A stretch of 60,657 bases of DNA from Ruminococcus sp. (GCA_020024635.1 JAHHTL010000008.1:1-60657); one strand, 5' to 3'. Numbered from the stretch's first letter, positions 44,767-54,417 are shown. Translations and numbers: made by a program. Notes: generated by a model from the letters alone, not told the origin.

Positions 44767-44811
44767 TCCATAGTTTTATGGAGGAGGATGACCTCTGAAA
44801 ATAGACTCAGG

Positions 44812-44848
44812 AAAGGGTCCGGTCTCAAAGTGGACCGGGCCCTTTTTT
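44812..44848 (+). terminator. Strong hairpin terminator between gap and pgk
   Basis: A 13-base arm (44812-44824) pairs with 44833-44845 with one G-T pair, 8-nt loop, followed by T6. It should stop or attenuate transcription after gap, leaving pgk at lower levels unless it has another promoter; none is clear in the 43 nt that remain. Confidence 0.8.
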
Positions 44849-44890
44849 CTTGATAAACACAAAAAGAATTTAAAACGGGAGGCAGAACAC

Positions 44891-46084
44891 ATGCTTAACA
44901 AAAAATCAGTAGATGATATCAATGTAAAAGGAAAAAAAGTTCTTGTAAGATGTGACTTTAACGTACCATTGCAAGAAGGAAAAATCACAGATGAAAACCG
45001 TCTTGTTGCAGCACTTCCAACCATTAAAAAATTAATTGCAGATGGTGGGAAAATTATTCTTTGCTCACACCTTGGAAAACCAAAAGGAGAGCCAAAGCCA
45101 GAACTTTCTTTAGCACCAGTTGCTGTTCGTTTGTCTGAGCTTCTTGGGCAAGAAGTGAAATTTGCAGCAGATCCTGAAGTAGTAGGACCAAATGCAAAAG
45201 CAGCAGTAGAAGCTATGAAAGACGGAGAAGTGATTCTTCTTGAAAACACACGTTACAGAGCAGAAGAAACAAAGAATGGAGAAGCATTTAGCAAAGACCT
45301 TGCTTCTTTATGTGATGTATTCGTAAATGATGCATTTGGTACAGCTCATAGAGCACATTGCTCAAATGTTGGTGTAACACAGTTTGTTGATACAGCTGTA
45401 GTTGGTTATTTGATGCAAAAAGAAATTGACTTCCTTGGAAATGCTGTAGAAAATCCTGAAAGACCATTTGTTGCTATTCTTGGTGGAGCAAAAGTTTCAA
45501 GCAAAATTTCTGTAATCGAAAACCTTCTTGATAAAGTGGACACATTGATCATTGGTGGTGGAATGACCTTTACGTTCATTAAAGCACAAGGAGAAAGTGT
45601 TGGAGCTTCTCTTCTTGAAGAAGATTATGTACAGTACGCAGCAGATATGATCAAAAAAGCAGAAGAAAAAGGTGTGAAACTTCTTCTTCCAGTTGACAGT
45701 GTAATTGCTGATAAATTCTCAAATGACGCAGAAGTAAAAGTAATTGGTCGTGAAGATATTCCAGAAGGTTGGATGGGACTTGATATCGGACCTAAGACAG
45801 CAGAACTTTATGCAGAAGCAGTAAAGAGTGCAAAAACTGTTGTATGGAATGGACCAATGGGATGTTTTGAAATGCCAAAATTTGCAGCAGGAACAAAGGC
45901 AGTTGCAGAAGCGTTATCAGAAACAGATGCTGTAACAATTATCGGTGGTGGTGATTCAGCAGCAGCCGTTAACCAGTTAGGATATGGAGACAAAATGACA
46001 CATATCTCTACAGGTGGTGGAGCATCTTTGGAATTCCTTGAAGGAAAAGAACTTCCAGGTGTAGCAGCAGCGAACGATCTATAA
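44891..46084 (+). CDS. pgk: Phosphoglycerate kinase
   Basis: 397 aa. Makes ATP from 1,3-bisphosphoglycerate. VLVRCDFNVPL at residues 16-26 is the family signature; HLGKPKG, NDAFGTAHRAH, GGAKVSSKI and the nucleotide-binding GGGDSAAAVNQLG are all present. Normal length. Preceded by GGGAGG at 7-12 nt from ATG 44891. Confidence 0.97.
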   Translation: MLNKKSVDDINVKGKKVLVRCDFNVPLQEGKITDENRLVAALPTIKKLIADGGKIILCSHLGKPKGEPKPELSLAPVAVRLSELLGQEVKFAADPEVVGPNAKAAVEAMKDGEVILLENTRYRAEETKNGEAFSKDLASLCDVFVNDAFGTAHRAHCSNVGVTQFVDTAVVGYLMQKEIDFLGNAVENPERPFVAILGGAKVSSKISVIENLLDKVDTLIIGGGMTFTFIKAQGESVGASLLEEDYVQYAADMIKKAEEKGVKLLLPVDSVIADKFSNDAEVKVIGREDIPEGWMGLDIGPKTAELYAEAVKSAKTVVWNGPMGCFEMPKFAAGTKAVAEALSETDAVTIIGGGDSAAAVNQLGYGDKMTHISTGGGASLEFLEGKELPGVAAANDL

Positions 46085-46143
46085 GAATTTTATATAGATG
46101 GATATACTGAAATAATCGTATAAAATAAAGGAGAATTTTTATC

Positions 46144-46893
46144 ATGGCAAGAAAAAAAATTATCGCAGGAAACTGGAAAATGAATAAAACTCCAAGTGAA
46201 GCAGTTGCTTTAGTTGAAGAATTAAAACCATTAGTAGCAAATGAAGAAGTTGATGTTGTATTTTGTGTACCGGCAATTGACATTGTTCCAGTTGTAGAAG
46301 CTGTAAAAGGAACAAATATCCAAGTTGGTGCTGAAAACATGTACTTCGAAGAAAAAGGTGCTTACACAGGCGAAATTTCTCCAGAAATGCTTGTAGATGC
46401 TGGTGTAAAATACGTAGTATTAGGACACTCTGAAAGAAGAGAATACTTCGGAGAAACAAATGAAGATGTAAACAAAAAAGTTATCAAAGCATTTGAACAT
46501 GGTATTACACCAATTATGTGCTGTGGAGAAACATTAGAGCAAAGAGAACAGGGTGTTACTATGGACTTTATCCGTCAGCAGGTGAAAGTTGGTTTCCAGA
46601 ATGTAACAGCAGATCAGGCAAAAAAAGCAGTCATCGCTTATGAGCCAATCTGGGCTATTGGAACAGGAAAAACAGCTACAACAGAGCAGGCACAGGAAGT
46701 TTGCGCAGGGATTCGTTCTTGCATCGCTGAAATTTATGATGATGCAACAGCAGCAGAGATTCGCATTCAGTATGGTGGATCTGTAAATGCAGCTACTGCA
46801 CCAGAGTTGTTCGCTCAGGAAGACATCGATGGAGGTCTTGTAGGTGGAGCATCTTTGAAGGCTGACTTTGGTAAAATCGTAAACTATAAATAA
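46144..46893 (+). CDS. tpiA: Triosephosphate isomerase
   Basis: 249 aa. Interconverts the two triose phosphates. Asn and Lys in AGNWKMNK, catalytic His in LGHSERREYFGE, catalytic Glu in AYEPIWAIGTGKTA, and phosphate loop YGGSVN and GGLVGGASL. RBS AAAGGAG. Same transcript as pgk (59-nt gap). Confidence 0.97.
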   Translation: MARKKIIAGNWKMNKTPSEAVALVEELKPLVANEEVDVVFCVPAIDIVPVVEAVKGTNIQVGAENMYFEEKGAYTGEISPEMLVDAGVKYVVLGHSERREYFGETNEDVNKKVIKAFEHGITPIMCCGETLEQREQGVTMDFIRQQVKVGFQNVTADQAKKAVIAYEPIWAIGTGKTATTEQAQEVCAGIRSCIAEIYDDATAAEIRIQYGGSVNAATAPELFAQEDIDGGLVGGASLKADFGKIVNYK

Positions 46894-46934
46894 TAAACTA
46901 TGAATCTAGCCCAATAGGGGCAGGAGAAAGCTAT

Positions 46935-47002
46935 TACCACGAAGGCAGTCTTATGCTTCATTAGAATGGAAGATAAGTACTTCTTTCGTGGTATTCTTTT
47001 TT
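46935..47002 (+). terminator. Long structured terminator between tpiA and gpmI
   Basis: TACCACGAA (46935-46943) pairs with TTCGTGGTA (46985-46993), followed by TTCTTTTTT. The 41-nt loop contains a second helix, CTTATGCTTC (about 46950-46959) with GAAGATAAG (about 46969-46976), giving a branched or elongated hairpin. It ends only about 20 nt before the gpmI start. Confidence 0.65.
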
Positions 47003-47020
47003 AAGAGAAGGAGATTAAAA

Positions 47021-48559
47021 ATGAGTAAAAAACCAACTGTATTAATGATATTAGATGGTTATGGATTAAATAACAATGACTGTGGAAACGCAGTTGCGTT
47101 AGGAAATACACCGGTTATGGATCGATTAATGAAGGAGTATCCTTTTGTAGAGGGAAATGCAAGTGGCCTCCATGTAGGACTTCCAGACGGACAAATGGGA
47201 AATTCAGAAGTTGGACATTTAAACATGGGTGCAGGACGAATTGTTTATCAGGATCTTACAAAGATTACAAAGGCAATTCAAGATGGAGATTTCTTTGAAA
47301 ATAAAGCACTCCTTTCTGCGTGTGAAAATGTAAAGGAACACGATTCTGCACTTCATATGTTTGGATTAGTTTCCGATGGTGGTGTACATAGCCACATTGA
47401 ACATATCTATGGACTTCTTGAACTTGCAAAACGTCAGGGGATTGAAAAAGTCTATGTACATTGTTTCCTTGATGGACGTGATACTCCGCCAGCTTCTGGA
47501 AAAGAATATGTAGAAAAGCTAGAACAAAAAATGAAAGAAATCGGTGTAGGTGAAGTGGCATCCTTTATGGGACGCTATTACGCAATGGATCGTGACAATC
47601 GTTGGGACCGTGTAGAAAAAGCATATCAGGCATTGGCAAATGGAGAAGGCGAAAAAGTAGCATCTGCTACAGAAGGAATTCAGGCTTCTTATGATGCAGA
47701 GAAGACAGACGAATTTGTGCTCCCAACAGTCGTGGAAAAAGACGGTGCACCAGTTGCTACAATTAAAGATCACGATTCTATTATCTTCTTTAATTTTAGA
47801 CCGGATCGAGCAAGAGAAATCACAAGAACGTTCTGTGATGATGAATTTACAGGATTTAACAGAGGCGAGAGAATAAAAACTACGTTTGTATGCTTTACAG
47901 AATATGATGTTACAATTCCAAACAAACAAGTTGCATTCGTAAAAGAAGAAATTACGAACACATTTGGACAGTTCCTTGCTGATCATAATATGACACAGGC
48001 TCGTATTGCAGAAACAGAAAAATATGCACACGTTACCTTTTTCTTTAATGGTGGTGTAGAAGAACCAAACAAAGGGGAAGATCGTATCCTTGTAAAATCT
48101 CCAAAGGTTGCAACTTATGACCTTCAGCCAGAGATGAGTGCATTTGAGGTGTGTGATAAACTTGTGGATGCCATTAAGTCTGATAAATATGATGTCATTA
48201 TTATCAACTTTGCAAACCCAGATATGGTAGGACATACGGGAGTTGAGGCGGCAGCTATTAAAGCGGTGGAAGCAGTAGATGAATGCGTAGGAAGAGTCGT
48301 AGATGCGATTAAAGAAGTCGATGGACAGATGTTCATTTGTGCAGACCATGGAAATGCAGAACAGTTAATTGACGGAGAAACTGGAGAGCCATTTACAGCT
48401 CACACGACAAATCCAGTTCCATTTATTCTGGTAAATGCAGACCCATCTTATAAATTAAGAGAAGGTGGATGCCTTGCGGACATCGCGCCTACATTGATTG
48501 AACTTATGGGCATGGAACAGCCAAAAGAAATGACAGGAAAATCCTTAATTATTAAATAG
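47021..48559 (+). CDS. gpmI: 2,3-bisphosphoglycerate-independent phosphoglycerate mutase
   Basis: 512 aa from ATG 47021 (AGAAGGAG upstream); the in-frame ATG at 46988 lies in the terminator and is rejected. Alkaline-phosphatase fold with Mn binding. LMILDGYGLN and the catalytic Ser in MGNSEVGHLNMGAGR are near the N terminus; DGRDTPP, FNFRPDRAREI, HTGVEAAAIKAVE and CADHGNAEQ follow. Converts 3- to 2-phosphoglycerate. Enolase is not in the window. Confidence 0.97.
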   Translation: MSKKPTVLMILDGYGLNNNDCGNAVALGNTPVMDRLMKEYPFVEGNASGLHVGLPDGQMGNSEVGHLNMGAGRIVYQDLTKITKAIQDGDFFENKALLSACENVKEHDSALHMFGLVSDGGVHSHIEHIYGLLELAKRQGIEKVYVHCFLDGRDTPPASGKEYVEKLEQKMKEIGVGEVASFMGRYYAMDRDNRWDRVEKAYQALANGEGEKVASATEGIQASYDAEKTDEFVLPTVVEKDGAPVATIKDHDSIIFFNFRPDRAREITRTFCDDEFTGFNRGERIKTTFVCFTEYDVTIPNKQVAFVKEEITNTFGQFLADHNMTQARIAETEKYAHVTFFFNGGVEEPNKGEDRILVKSPKVATYDLQPEMSAFEVCDKLVDAIKSDKYDVIIINFANPDMVGHTGVEAAAIKAVEAVDECVGRVVDAIKEVDGQMFICADHGNAEQLIDGETGEPFTAHTTNPVPFILVNADPSYKLREGGCLADIAPTLIELMGMEQPKEMTGKSLIIK

Positions 48560-48580
48560 GTGAAATATAAAATCGGAACA

Positions 48581-48614
48581 GGAAGTTTTGGTAGGGGTTC
48601 CTGCCAAAACTTTC
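48581..48614 (+). terminator. Hairpin after gpmI
   Basis: GGAAGTTTTGG (48581-48591) pairs with CCAAAACTTTC (48604-48614), 11 pairs with one G-T, 12-nt loop. The following T tract is poor (TTGTTA), so it may attenuate rather than stop transcription into the GreA-like gene. Confidence 0.5.
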
Positions 48615-48639
48615 TTGTTATTAAAAGGAAGTCAATATT

Positions 48640-49143
48640 ATGAGTGAAAAATTAACAAAAAGTGATTACAAAAAGATAGAAGAAGAAATTGAACATCGCA
48701 AAGTCGTTGTTCGAAAAGAACTCATAGAAGCCGTCAAAGAAGCAAGGGCGCATGGAGATTTGAGTGAAAATTTCGAATACCATGCAGCTAAAAAAGAAAA
48801 AAACAAAAATGAAAGTCGTATCAGGTATTTAGAAAGAATGTTAAAAACGGCTGTTATAGTAGAAGATGCATCAAAATCAGATGAAGTAGGTATGAACAAT
48901 ACGGTAGAACTTTATTTTGAGGATGACGATGAAGTAGAAACATACCGTCTTGTTACTTCTGTAAGAGGAAGTTCTGTAAACGGACGGATTAGTATAGAGT
49001 CTCCTATAGGAAAAGCAATCATGGGACATAAGGTAAATGACCGAGTTTATGTAAAAGTAAGAGATGATTTTGGATATTATGTCGTAATTCGAAAAATCAT
49101 AAACACACAAAATGAAGAGGAAGATCAGATTAGGAGTTTTTAA
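48640..49143 (+). CDS. GreA/GreB-family transcription factor
   Basis: 167 aa. The N-terminal coiled coil has the tip motif HGDLSENFEYHAAKKEK with the acidic residues that trigger transcript cleavage by RNA polymerase. A C-terminal FKBP-like domain (about 85-150) contains ISIESPIGKAIMGHK. The N-terminal sequence and the charged C-terminal tail differ from standard GreA, so it may be a second family member. RBS AAAAGGAAG. The HAD gene follows 1 nt after the stop. Confidence 0.85.
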   Translation: MSEKLTKSDYKKIEEEIEHRKVVVRKELIEAVKEARAHGDLSENFEYHAAKKEKNKNESRIRYLERMLKTAVIVEDASKSDEVGMNNTVELYFEDDDEVETYRLVTSVRGSSVNGRISIESPIGKAIMGHKVNDRVYVKVRDDFGYYVVIRKIINTQNEEEDQIRSF

Positions 49144-49144
49144 G

Positions 49145-49792
49145 ATGAATATAGAAACAGTGTTATTTGACCTAGATGGTACATTGACAGATTCAGGACC
49201 AGGAATTATGAATTCGGTTCAACACGCGTTGAAAAAATATGGAATGGAAGTTGAGGATATTTCACAATTACGAAGTTTTGTAGGTCCCCCACTTGCAAAA
49301 CAATTTGAACTATTTTGCGGATTTTCAGAAGAAGAAAGTAAAAATGCGGTAGAGCATTTTCGAGAATATTATGTGGAAAAAGGAATTTTCGAAAATACGG
49401 TTTATGAGGGAATTCCAGAAGTACTTCAAACACTAAAAAATAAGGGATATCAGTTGCTTGTTGCTACATCAAAACCAGAACATTTGGCTCATATTGTTTT
49501 GGAACATATTGGACTTTCTCAGTATTTTGATTTTATTGGTGGGTCCTACATGGATTTAACAAGAACCAAAAAATCAGAAGTAATAGAATATGTTCTTGAA
49601 CAATGTAACTGTACACAACGAGAACATATATTAATGATTGGAGATACCAGTTATGATATGATTGGTGCGAAACAGTCAGGGGTTCATTCTATGGGTGTAG
49701 AATATGGATATGGTACAAAAAAAGAACTTGTAGATGCAGGGGCAGAATTACTGGCAAAAACACCTCGAGATATTTTGAACTTTTTGTGGTAA
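49145..49792 (+). CDS. HAD-family phosphatase (phosphoglycolate phosphatase-like)
   Basis: 215 aa from ATG 49145, right after the GreA-like stop; a start at 49112 inside that gene is rejected. Motif I is FDLDGTLTDSGPG, motif II LLVATSKPE, motif III Lys in TRTKKSEVI, motif IV MIGDTSYDMIGAK. A helical cap lies between I and II. Substrates of this group include phosphoglycolate, pyrophosphate and 5'-nucleotides; not decidable here. Confidence 0.85.
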   Translation: MNIETVLFDLDGTLTDSGPGIMNSVQHALKKYGMEVEDISQLRSFVGPPLAKQFELFCGFSEEESKNAVEHFREYYVEKGIFENTVYEGIPEVLQTLKNKGYQLLVATSKPEHLAHIVLEHIGLSQYFDFIGGSYMDLTRTKKSEVIEYVLEQCNCTQREHILMIGDTSYDMIGAKQSGVHSMGVEYGYGTKKELVDAGAELLAKTPRDILNFLW

Positions 49793-49794
49793 AG

Positions 49795-49956
49795 TAGAAT
49801 TCTATGCTTCAGGATTGCTGCGTGGGGGTTCAATCTGTGAAATTCTAGTTGGCGCTTACGTAATCGGAGGGAGTATTGCAGATCGATAAATTTTTGATTA
49901 ATCTAACAGAACATGTAAAAATCGGAGTATGTCAGATTGGGACCACTCCGATTTTT
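49795..49956 (+). ncRNA. Structured intergenic RNA candidate with terminator
   Basis: After the HAD gene there is no ORF but clear structure. TAGAATT (49795-49801) pairs with AATTCTA (49841-49847), and GATTG (49813-49817) with CAATC (49831-49835). A 12-bp perfect terminator, AAAAATCGGAGT (49917-49928) with ACTCCGATTTTT (49945-49956), closes the segment. AATCGGAG also occurs at 49862-49869, so the right terminator arm could pair with either copy. I matched it to no known RNA family. It could be a plain 3' UTR or a stable small RNA. The terminator also serves the minus-strand activase gene. Confidence 0.35.
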
Positions 49957-50017
49957 CATTTCGGTATTAAAAAATTGTTATGGGTGATGCCTGTTTGCCT
50001 GCAAGGGTTATCTTACT

Positions 50018-53000
50018 TTAGTCAGCAATAGAATCAAGATTTTTGTTTGCGGTAGATAGCATTAATTTTAGACGATTTAACTGATTTACTTCGCTGGCAC
50101 CAGGATCAAAATCAATTGCAACGATATTTGCCCCAGGATGTTTTCTGCGTAATTCTTTTATAACACCTTTTCCGACAACATGATTTGGAAGGCAGGCAAA
50201 AGGTTGTGTACACACAATATTCGGTGTGCCAGATTTAATGAGTTCTAGCATTTCTCCTGTCAAAAACCATCCTTCTCCAGTTTGATTACCAATAGAGACA
50301 ATTTCAGAAGCCATATCTGCAAGTTTTGTAATCTTTGGTGGTGCACTAAAATGTAAACTGCAATCAAACGCTTTTGAAGCAGGAGCGCGAAACCATTCTA
50401 GGAGTAAAATACCAAGATTTCCAAGGAAGGCTTTTGATTTTTTAACTCCAAGATGAGAAGCTTTGAAGTTTTGATTGTAAAAACAATACATAAAGAAATC
50501 AAGTAGATCGGGAACCACAGCTTCTGCACCTTCTGCTTCCAAAAGATCCACAAGGTGATTGTTGGCAGCGGGCAAAAATTTTACAAGAATTTCACCGACG
50601 ATTCCAACACGTGGTTTTTTTATTTCAACCACTTCCATCTGATCGTAGTCTTCGATAATGCCTTTGCAGATCTTTCGAAATTCATGTCTTGAAGGATAGG
50701 ATTTCTGCAGAAATTTTTTGCAGACAACTGCCCATTTTTCGTGTAATGCATTGGCGGCTCCTTCCACTTTTTCATAAGGTCTTATATGATAGAGACACTT
50801 CATAAAAATATCTCCAAATACAATTCCATAAAGCCCCTTTAAGACAAGAAGTGGGGTAATTTTAAATCCAGGATTCTCTTCCAAACCACTGAGGTTTAAA
50901 GAAATAACTGGGACGTGGGCATAACCTGCTTTTTTTAAGGCTCGTCTAATAAAACCAATGTAATTGGAAGCACGGCATCCCCCACCTGTCTGGGTAATGA
51001 TAACAGCCAAATGATCGGTATCGTATTCTCCCGATAAAACAGCATCCATAATCTGACCAACTACAATAAGAGATGGATAACAAGCATCATTATTGACATA
51101 TTTCAGCCCCGTATCAATGGCATGTTTATTGTCCGTTGGAAGTACTTTTAGCTTATATCCGTAGGAACGAAATGCGGGCTCTAAAAATTCAAAATGTATG
51201 GGAGACATTTGTGGGCAAAGAATGGTATAAGTTTTTCGCATTTCTTTCGTAAATCGAACTTTTTCAATGGATGCTTTGTGAAGGGTTCTTTTTTCCTTGC
51301 GATTTTCTCGGACACGGATGGCGGCAAGGAGGGAGCGAATACGGATTCTGGCAGCACCAAGGTTATTCACTTCATCTATTTTCAGAGAAGTGTAAATTTT
51401 ATCAGAACCGGTTAAAATGTCAGCAACCTGATCTGTGGTAACAGCGTCAAGACCGCAGCCGAAAGAATTAAGTTGAATCAAATCAAGATTTTCTTTTGTT
51501 TTCACATAACTTGCGGCTGCATACAATCTTGAATGGAACATCCACTGATCCATGACATTTAACGGGCGTTCCACATTCTGCAAGTGAGAAACAGAATCTT
51601 CTGTTAATACCGCAATATTATAAGAATTAATCAGTTCGGGAATTCCGTGATTTACTTCTGGATCAATGTGATAAGGTCGTCCCGCCAGAACAATCCCTCT
51701 ATTTCCGGTTTGGTCTAAAAATCGAATGGTCTCTTCCCCTTTCTTTTGGATATCTTGACGGCAAGCGGCAAGTTCTTCCCATGCTTTATGTACAGCAAAA
51801 GAAATTTCTTTGTTCGATATCGAAAACCGATCCGAAAACTCCTTCGTTAATCTTTCGCAAAGAACCTTTTCGGATGCAAAGGACAGAAAAGGATGAAGAA
51901 ATTCCACGTTTCCATTTACAATGTCTTCCACATTATTTTTAATGTTTTCAGGATAAGATGTAACAATGGGACAATTAAAGTGATTGTTTGCATCAGGAAA
52001 TTCTATCCGTTCATAAGGAATCGAAGGATAGAATATGGTCTTGAGCCCTTGATTGATGAGCCATTGCACATGTCCGTGAGCAAGTTTTGCTGGATAACAT
52101 TCGGATTCGCTTGGAATGGATTCGATTCCTGTTTCGTAAATTTTTCTAGTAGAAGCAGGAGAAAGAACAACACGAAAGCCCAGTTCTGTAAAAAAGGTAA
52201 ACCAGAAAGGATAATTTTCGTACATATTTAAAATTCTGGGAATTCCAATCGAACCATGTTTTGCTGCGGCTTCTTCTAGTGGAGTATAATCAAAATAACG
52301 TTCATTTTTGTAAGCAAATAAATTTGGCAAGGTCTGTTTGTTTCGTTCTTTTCCAAGACCACGTTCGCAACGATTTCCACTGATAAATTTCCGGTTTCCA
52401 CTAAAATGATTGATTGTCAGTCTACAATGGTTGGTACAACCATTACATTTTGTCATAGTTGTATGGTATTCCAAAGCATTAATTTCATCAATAGAAAGCA
52501 TCGTAGTGGTTGGACAATTCAAAGAACGTTCTCTGGCAATTAAGGCTGCGCCAAACGCACCCATGATTCCTGCAATATCAGGTCGAACAGCTTCACAGTT
52601 TGCAATTTTTTCAAAACTTCTTAAAATGGCATCGTTATAGAACGTTCCTCCTTGTACAACAATATGATTTCCAAGTTCAGAAGCGTCAGATACTTTGATG
52701 ACTTTAAATAGAGCGTTTTTGATCACAGAATACGCCAGTCCGGCAGAAATATCCGAAACTTCTGCTCCTTCTTTTTGAGCCTGTTTTACCTTTGAATTCA
52801 TAAATACGGTGCACCGTGTACCAAGGTCAATGGGATTTTCTGCAAACAATGCCTCTTTTGCAAAATCTTCTACGGAATAGTTCAGAGAATTTGCAAATGT
52901 TTCAATAAAAGAGCCACATCCAGAAGAGCAAGCTTCATTTAGCTGTACACTATCGATGGTCTGATTTTTGATTTTGATGCATTTCATATCCTGTCCACCA

Positions 53001-54268
53001 ATATCTAAAATGCAGTCCACATCTGGTTCAAAGAAAGATGCGGCGTAATAATGTGAAACCGTTTCCACTTCTCCTTCATCAAGAAGAAGGGCAGATTTTA
53101 TCAAAGCCTCTCCATAGCCGGTGGAACAGGCGTGTACAATTTTCACATCACTAGGGAGTTGATGATAAATATCTTTTAAAGCGGTGATAGCAGTTCCCAG
53201 AGGATCTCCATTGTTATTCTGGTAGAAAGAGTAAAGAAGGGTTCCATCTTCACTGACAAGAGCTACTTTTGTAGTGGTAGATCCGGCATCAATGCCAAGA
53301 TAGGCGTTTCCGCTGTATGTGGAGAGGTCAGTAACAGGAACTTTATGCTGATTATGACGGATTTGAAAATCATGATATTCCAAACGGTCAGAAAAAAGAG
53401 GGGATAGACGATCAACTTCAAAATCCATTTTAATTTTATTGGAGAATTTTGTTTGTAAGTCAAAAAGAGGAATAATACAATCTTTTTTTGAATGGAGTGC
53501 ACTTCCGATGGCCGCAAATAAATGAGAGTTTTCGGGATAGATGGTGTGTTCATCATCCAAATGAAGTGTGTGAATAAAGGTAGCGCGTAATTCGGATAAG
53601 AAATGTAAGGGGCCACCTAGAAATGCTACATGGCCGCGTATCGGTTTTCCACAGGCAAGACCAGAGATAGTTTGATTGACGACTGCAAGAAAGATGGATG
53701 CAGCAAGATCTTCTTTGGAGGCGCCTTCATTAATTAAAGGCTGAATATCAGATTTAGCGAACACGCCACAACGTGCAGCAATAGAATATAGAGCTTGATG
53801 GTTTTTCGCATATTCATTGAGCCCTAAAGCATCGGTCTGTAAAAGAGAAGCCATTTGATCGATAAAAGAACCAGTGCCACCTGCACAGACACCATTCATA
53901 CGCTGTTCTACATTTCCACCTTCAAAATAAATAATTTTGGCATCTTCGCCACCAAGTTCAATGGCAACATCTGTTTGTGGAGCGTAATGCTGTACAGCTG
54001 TAGAAACAGAAATCACTTCTTGTACAAATGGAATTTCTAAATGATTTGCGAGGGTTAGTCCACCAGAACCTGTGATTACAGGAGAAACTTGAATAGGACC
54101 TAATGCATCAAGCGCTCTTTTGAGTAGTAAAGACAACGTTTCTTGTATATTTGCAAAATGTCGTTGGTAATCTGAAAAAACGACGTTACTAGACAGATCT
54201 AAAATAGCAATTTTGACGGTAGTAGATCCAATGTCAATTCCCAAAGTATGTAAATTATTTAAGTCCAT
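50018..54268 (-). CDS. Giant 2-hydroxyacyl-CoA dehydratase activase-type protein
   Basis: 1416 aa. Two BadF/HgdC-type ASKHA ATPase domains lie in tandem: LGIDIGSTTVKIAIL at residue 9 and LGIDAGSTTTKVALV near 328. Each has its own Cys-Gly motif (CAGGTGSFID and CSSGCGSFIE) that in HgdC bridges a 4Fe-4S cluster between subunits. A Cys cluster (CNGCTNHCRL, near 620), a DUF2229 region (GIPRILNMYENYPFWFTFF) and a C-terminal region with HgdB-like Cys motifs (NNDACYPS, TQTGGGCRASNY) follow. The single-chain protein may carry both activator and dehydratase-like parts. Substrate unknown. Monocistronic, cytoplasmic, certainly oxygen-sensitive if it holds these clusters. Confidence 0.85.
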   Translation of the reverse strand: MDLNNLHTLGIDIGSTTVKIAILDLSSNVVFSDYQRHFANIQETLSLLLKRALDALGPIQVSPVITGSGGLTLANHLEIPFVQEVISVSTAVQHYAPQTDVAIELGGEDAKIIYFEGGNVEQRMNGVCAGGTGSFIDQMASLLQTDALGLNEYAKNHQALYSIAARCGVFAKSDIQPLINEGASKEDLAASIFLAVVNQTISGLACGKPIRGHVAFLGGPLHFLSELRATFIHTLHLDDEHTIYPENSHLFAAIGSALHSKKDCIIPLFDLQTKFSNKIKMDFEVDRLSPLFSDRLEYHDFQIRHNQHKVPVTDLSTYSGNAYLGIDAGSTTTKVALVSEDGTLLYSFYQNNNGDPLGTAITALKDIYHQLPSDVKIVHACSTGYGEALIKSALLLDEGEVETVSHYYAASFFEPDVDCILDIGGQDMKCIKIKNQTIDSVQLNEACSSGCGSFIETFANSLNYSVEDFAKEALFAENPIDLGTRCTVFMNSKVKQAQKEGAEVSDISAGLAYSVIKNALFKVIKVSDASELGNHIVVQGGTFYNDAILRSFEKIANCEAVRPDIAGIMGAFGAALIARERSLNCPTTTMLSIDEINALEYHTTMTKCNGCTNHCRLTINHFSGNRKFISGNRCERGLGKERNKQTLPNLFAYKNERYFDYTPLEEAAAKHGSIGIPRILNMYENYPFWFTFFTELGFRVVLSPASTRKIYETGIESIPSESECYPAKLAHGHVQWLINQGLKTIFYPSIPYERIEFPDANNHFNCPIVTSYPENIKNNVEDIVNGNVEFLHPFLSFASEKVLCERLTKEFSDRFSISNKEISFAVHKAWEELAACRQDIQKKGEETIRFLDQTGNRGIVLAGRPYHIDPEVNHGIPELINSYNIAVLTEDSVSHLQNVERPLNVMDQWMFHSRLYAAASYVKTKENLDLIQLNSFGCGLDAVTTDQVADILTGSDKIYTSLKIDEVNNLGAARIRIRSLLAAIRVRENRKEKRTLHKASIEKVRFTKEMRKTYTILCPQMSPIHFEFLEPAFRSYGYKLKVLPTDNKHAIDTGLKYVNNDACYPSLIVVGQIMDAVLSGEYDTDHLAVIITQTGGGCRASNYIGFIRRALKKAGYAHVPVISLNLSGLEENPGFKITPLLVLKGLYGIVFGDIFMKCLYHIRPYEKVEGAANALHEKWAVVCKKFLQKSYPSRHEFRKICKGIIEDYDQMEVVEIKKPRVGIVGEILVKFLPAANNHLVDLLEAEGAEAVVPDLLDFFMYCFYNQNFKASHLGVKKSKAFLGNLGILLLEWFRAPASKAFDCSLHFSAPPKITKLADMASEIVSIGNQTGEGWFLTGEMLELIKSGTPNIVCTQPFACLPNHVVGKGVIKELRRKHPGANIVAIDFDPGASEVNQLNRLKLMLSTANKNLDSIAD

Positions 54269-54335
54269 AACTAAAACCTCATGCTGAAATATTGTTTTTA
54301 ATGTTATAAATTGTTATATTTTGTCGGCAGAGTAC

Positions 54336-54364
54336 ATTATACGCCAATAAGAATAGAAATGAAA
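54336..54364 (-). promoter_or_regulatory. Promoter of the giant activase gene
   Basis: On the minus strand TTTCAT (54364-54359), 17-nt spacer, TATAAT (54341-54336), about 67 nt before the start codon at 54268. Confidence 0.45.
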
Positions 54365-54417
54365 TATGAAAAGTAGAAAAATTAACAGAAAGGTCATAAA
54401 TTTTTCAAAACATCCGT

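Noticed and set aside
46988..47020. Longer N terminus for GpmI
   Set aside because: The start is inside the hairpin terminator; ATG 47021 has a proper ribosome site.
47519..48349. 276-codon open frame on the minus strand opposite gpmI
   Set aside because: It is antisense to a clearly coding, highly conserved gene, is extremely rich in Cys, Phe, Ile and Ser from reversed codons, and has no ribosome site.
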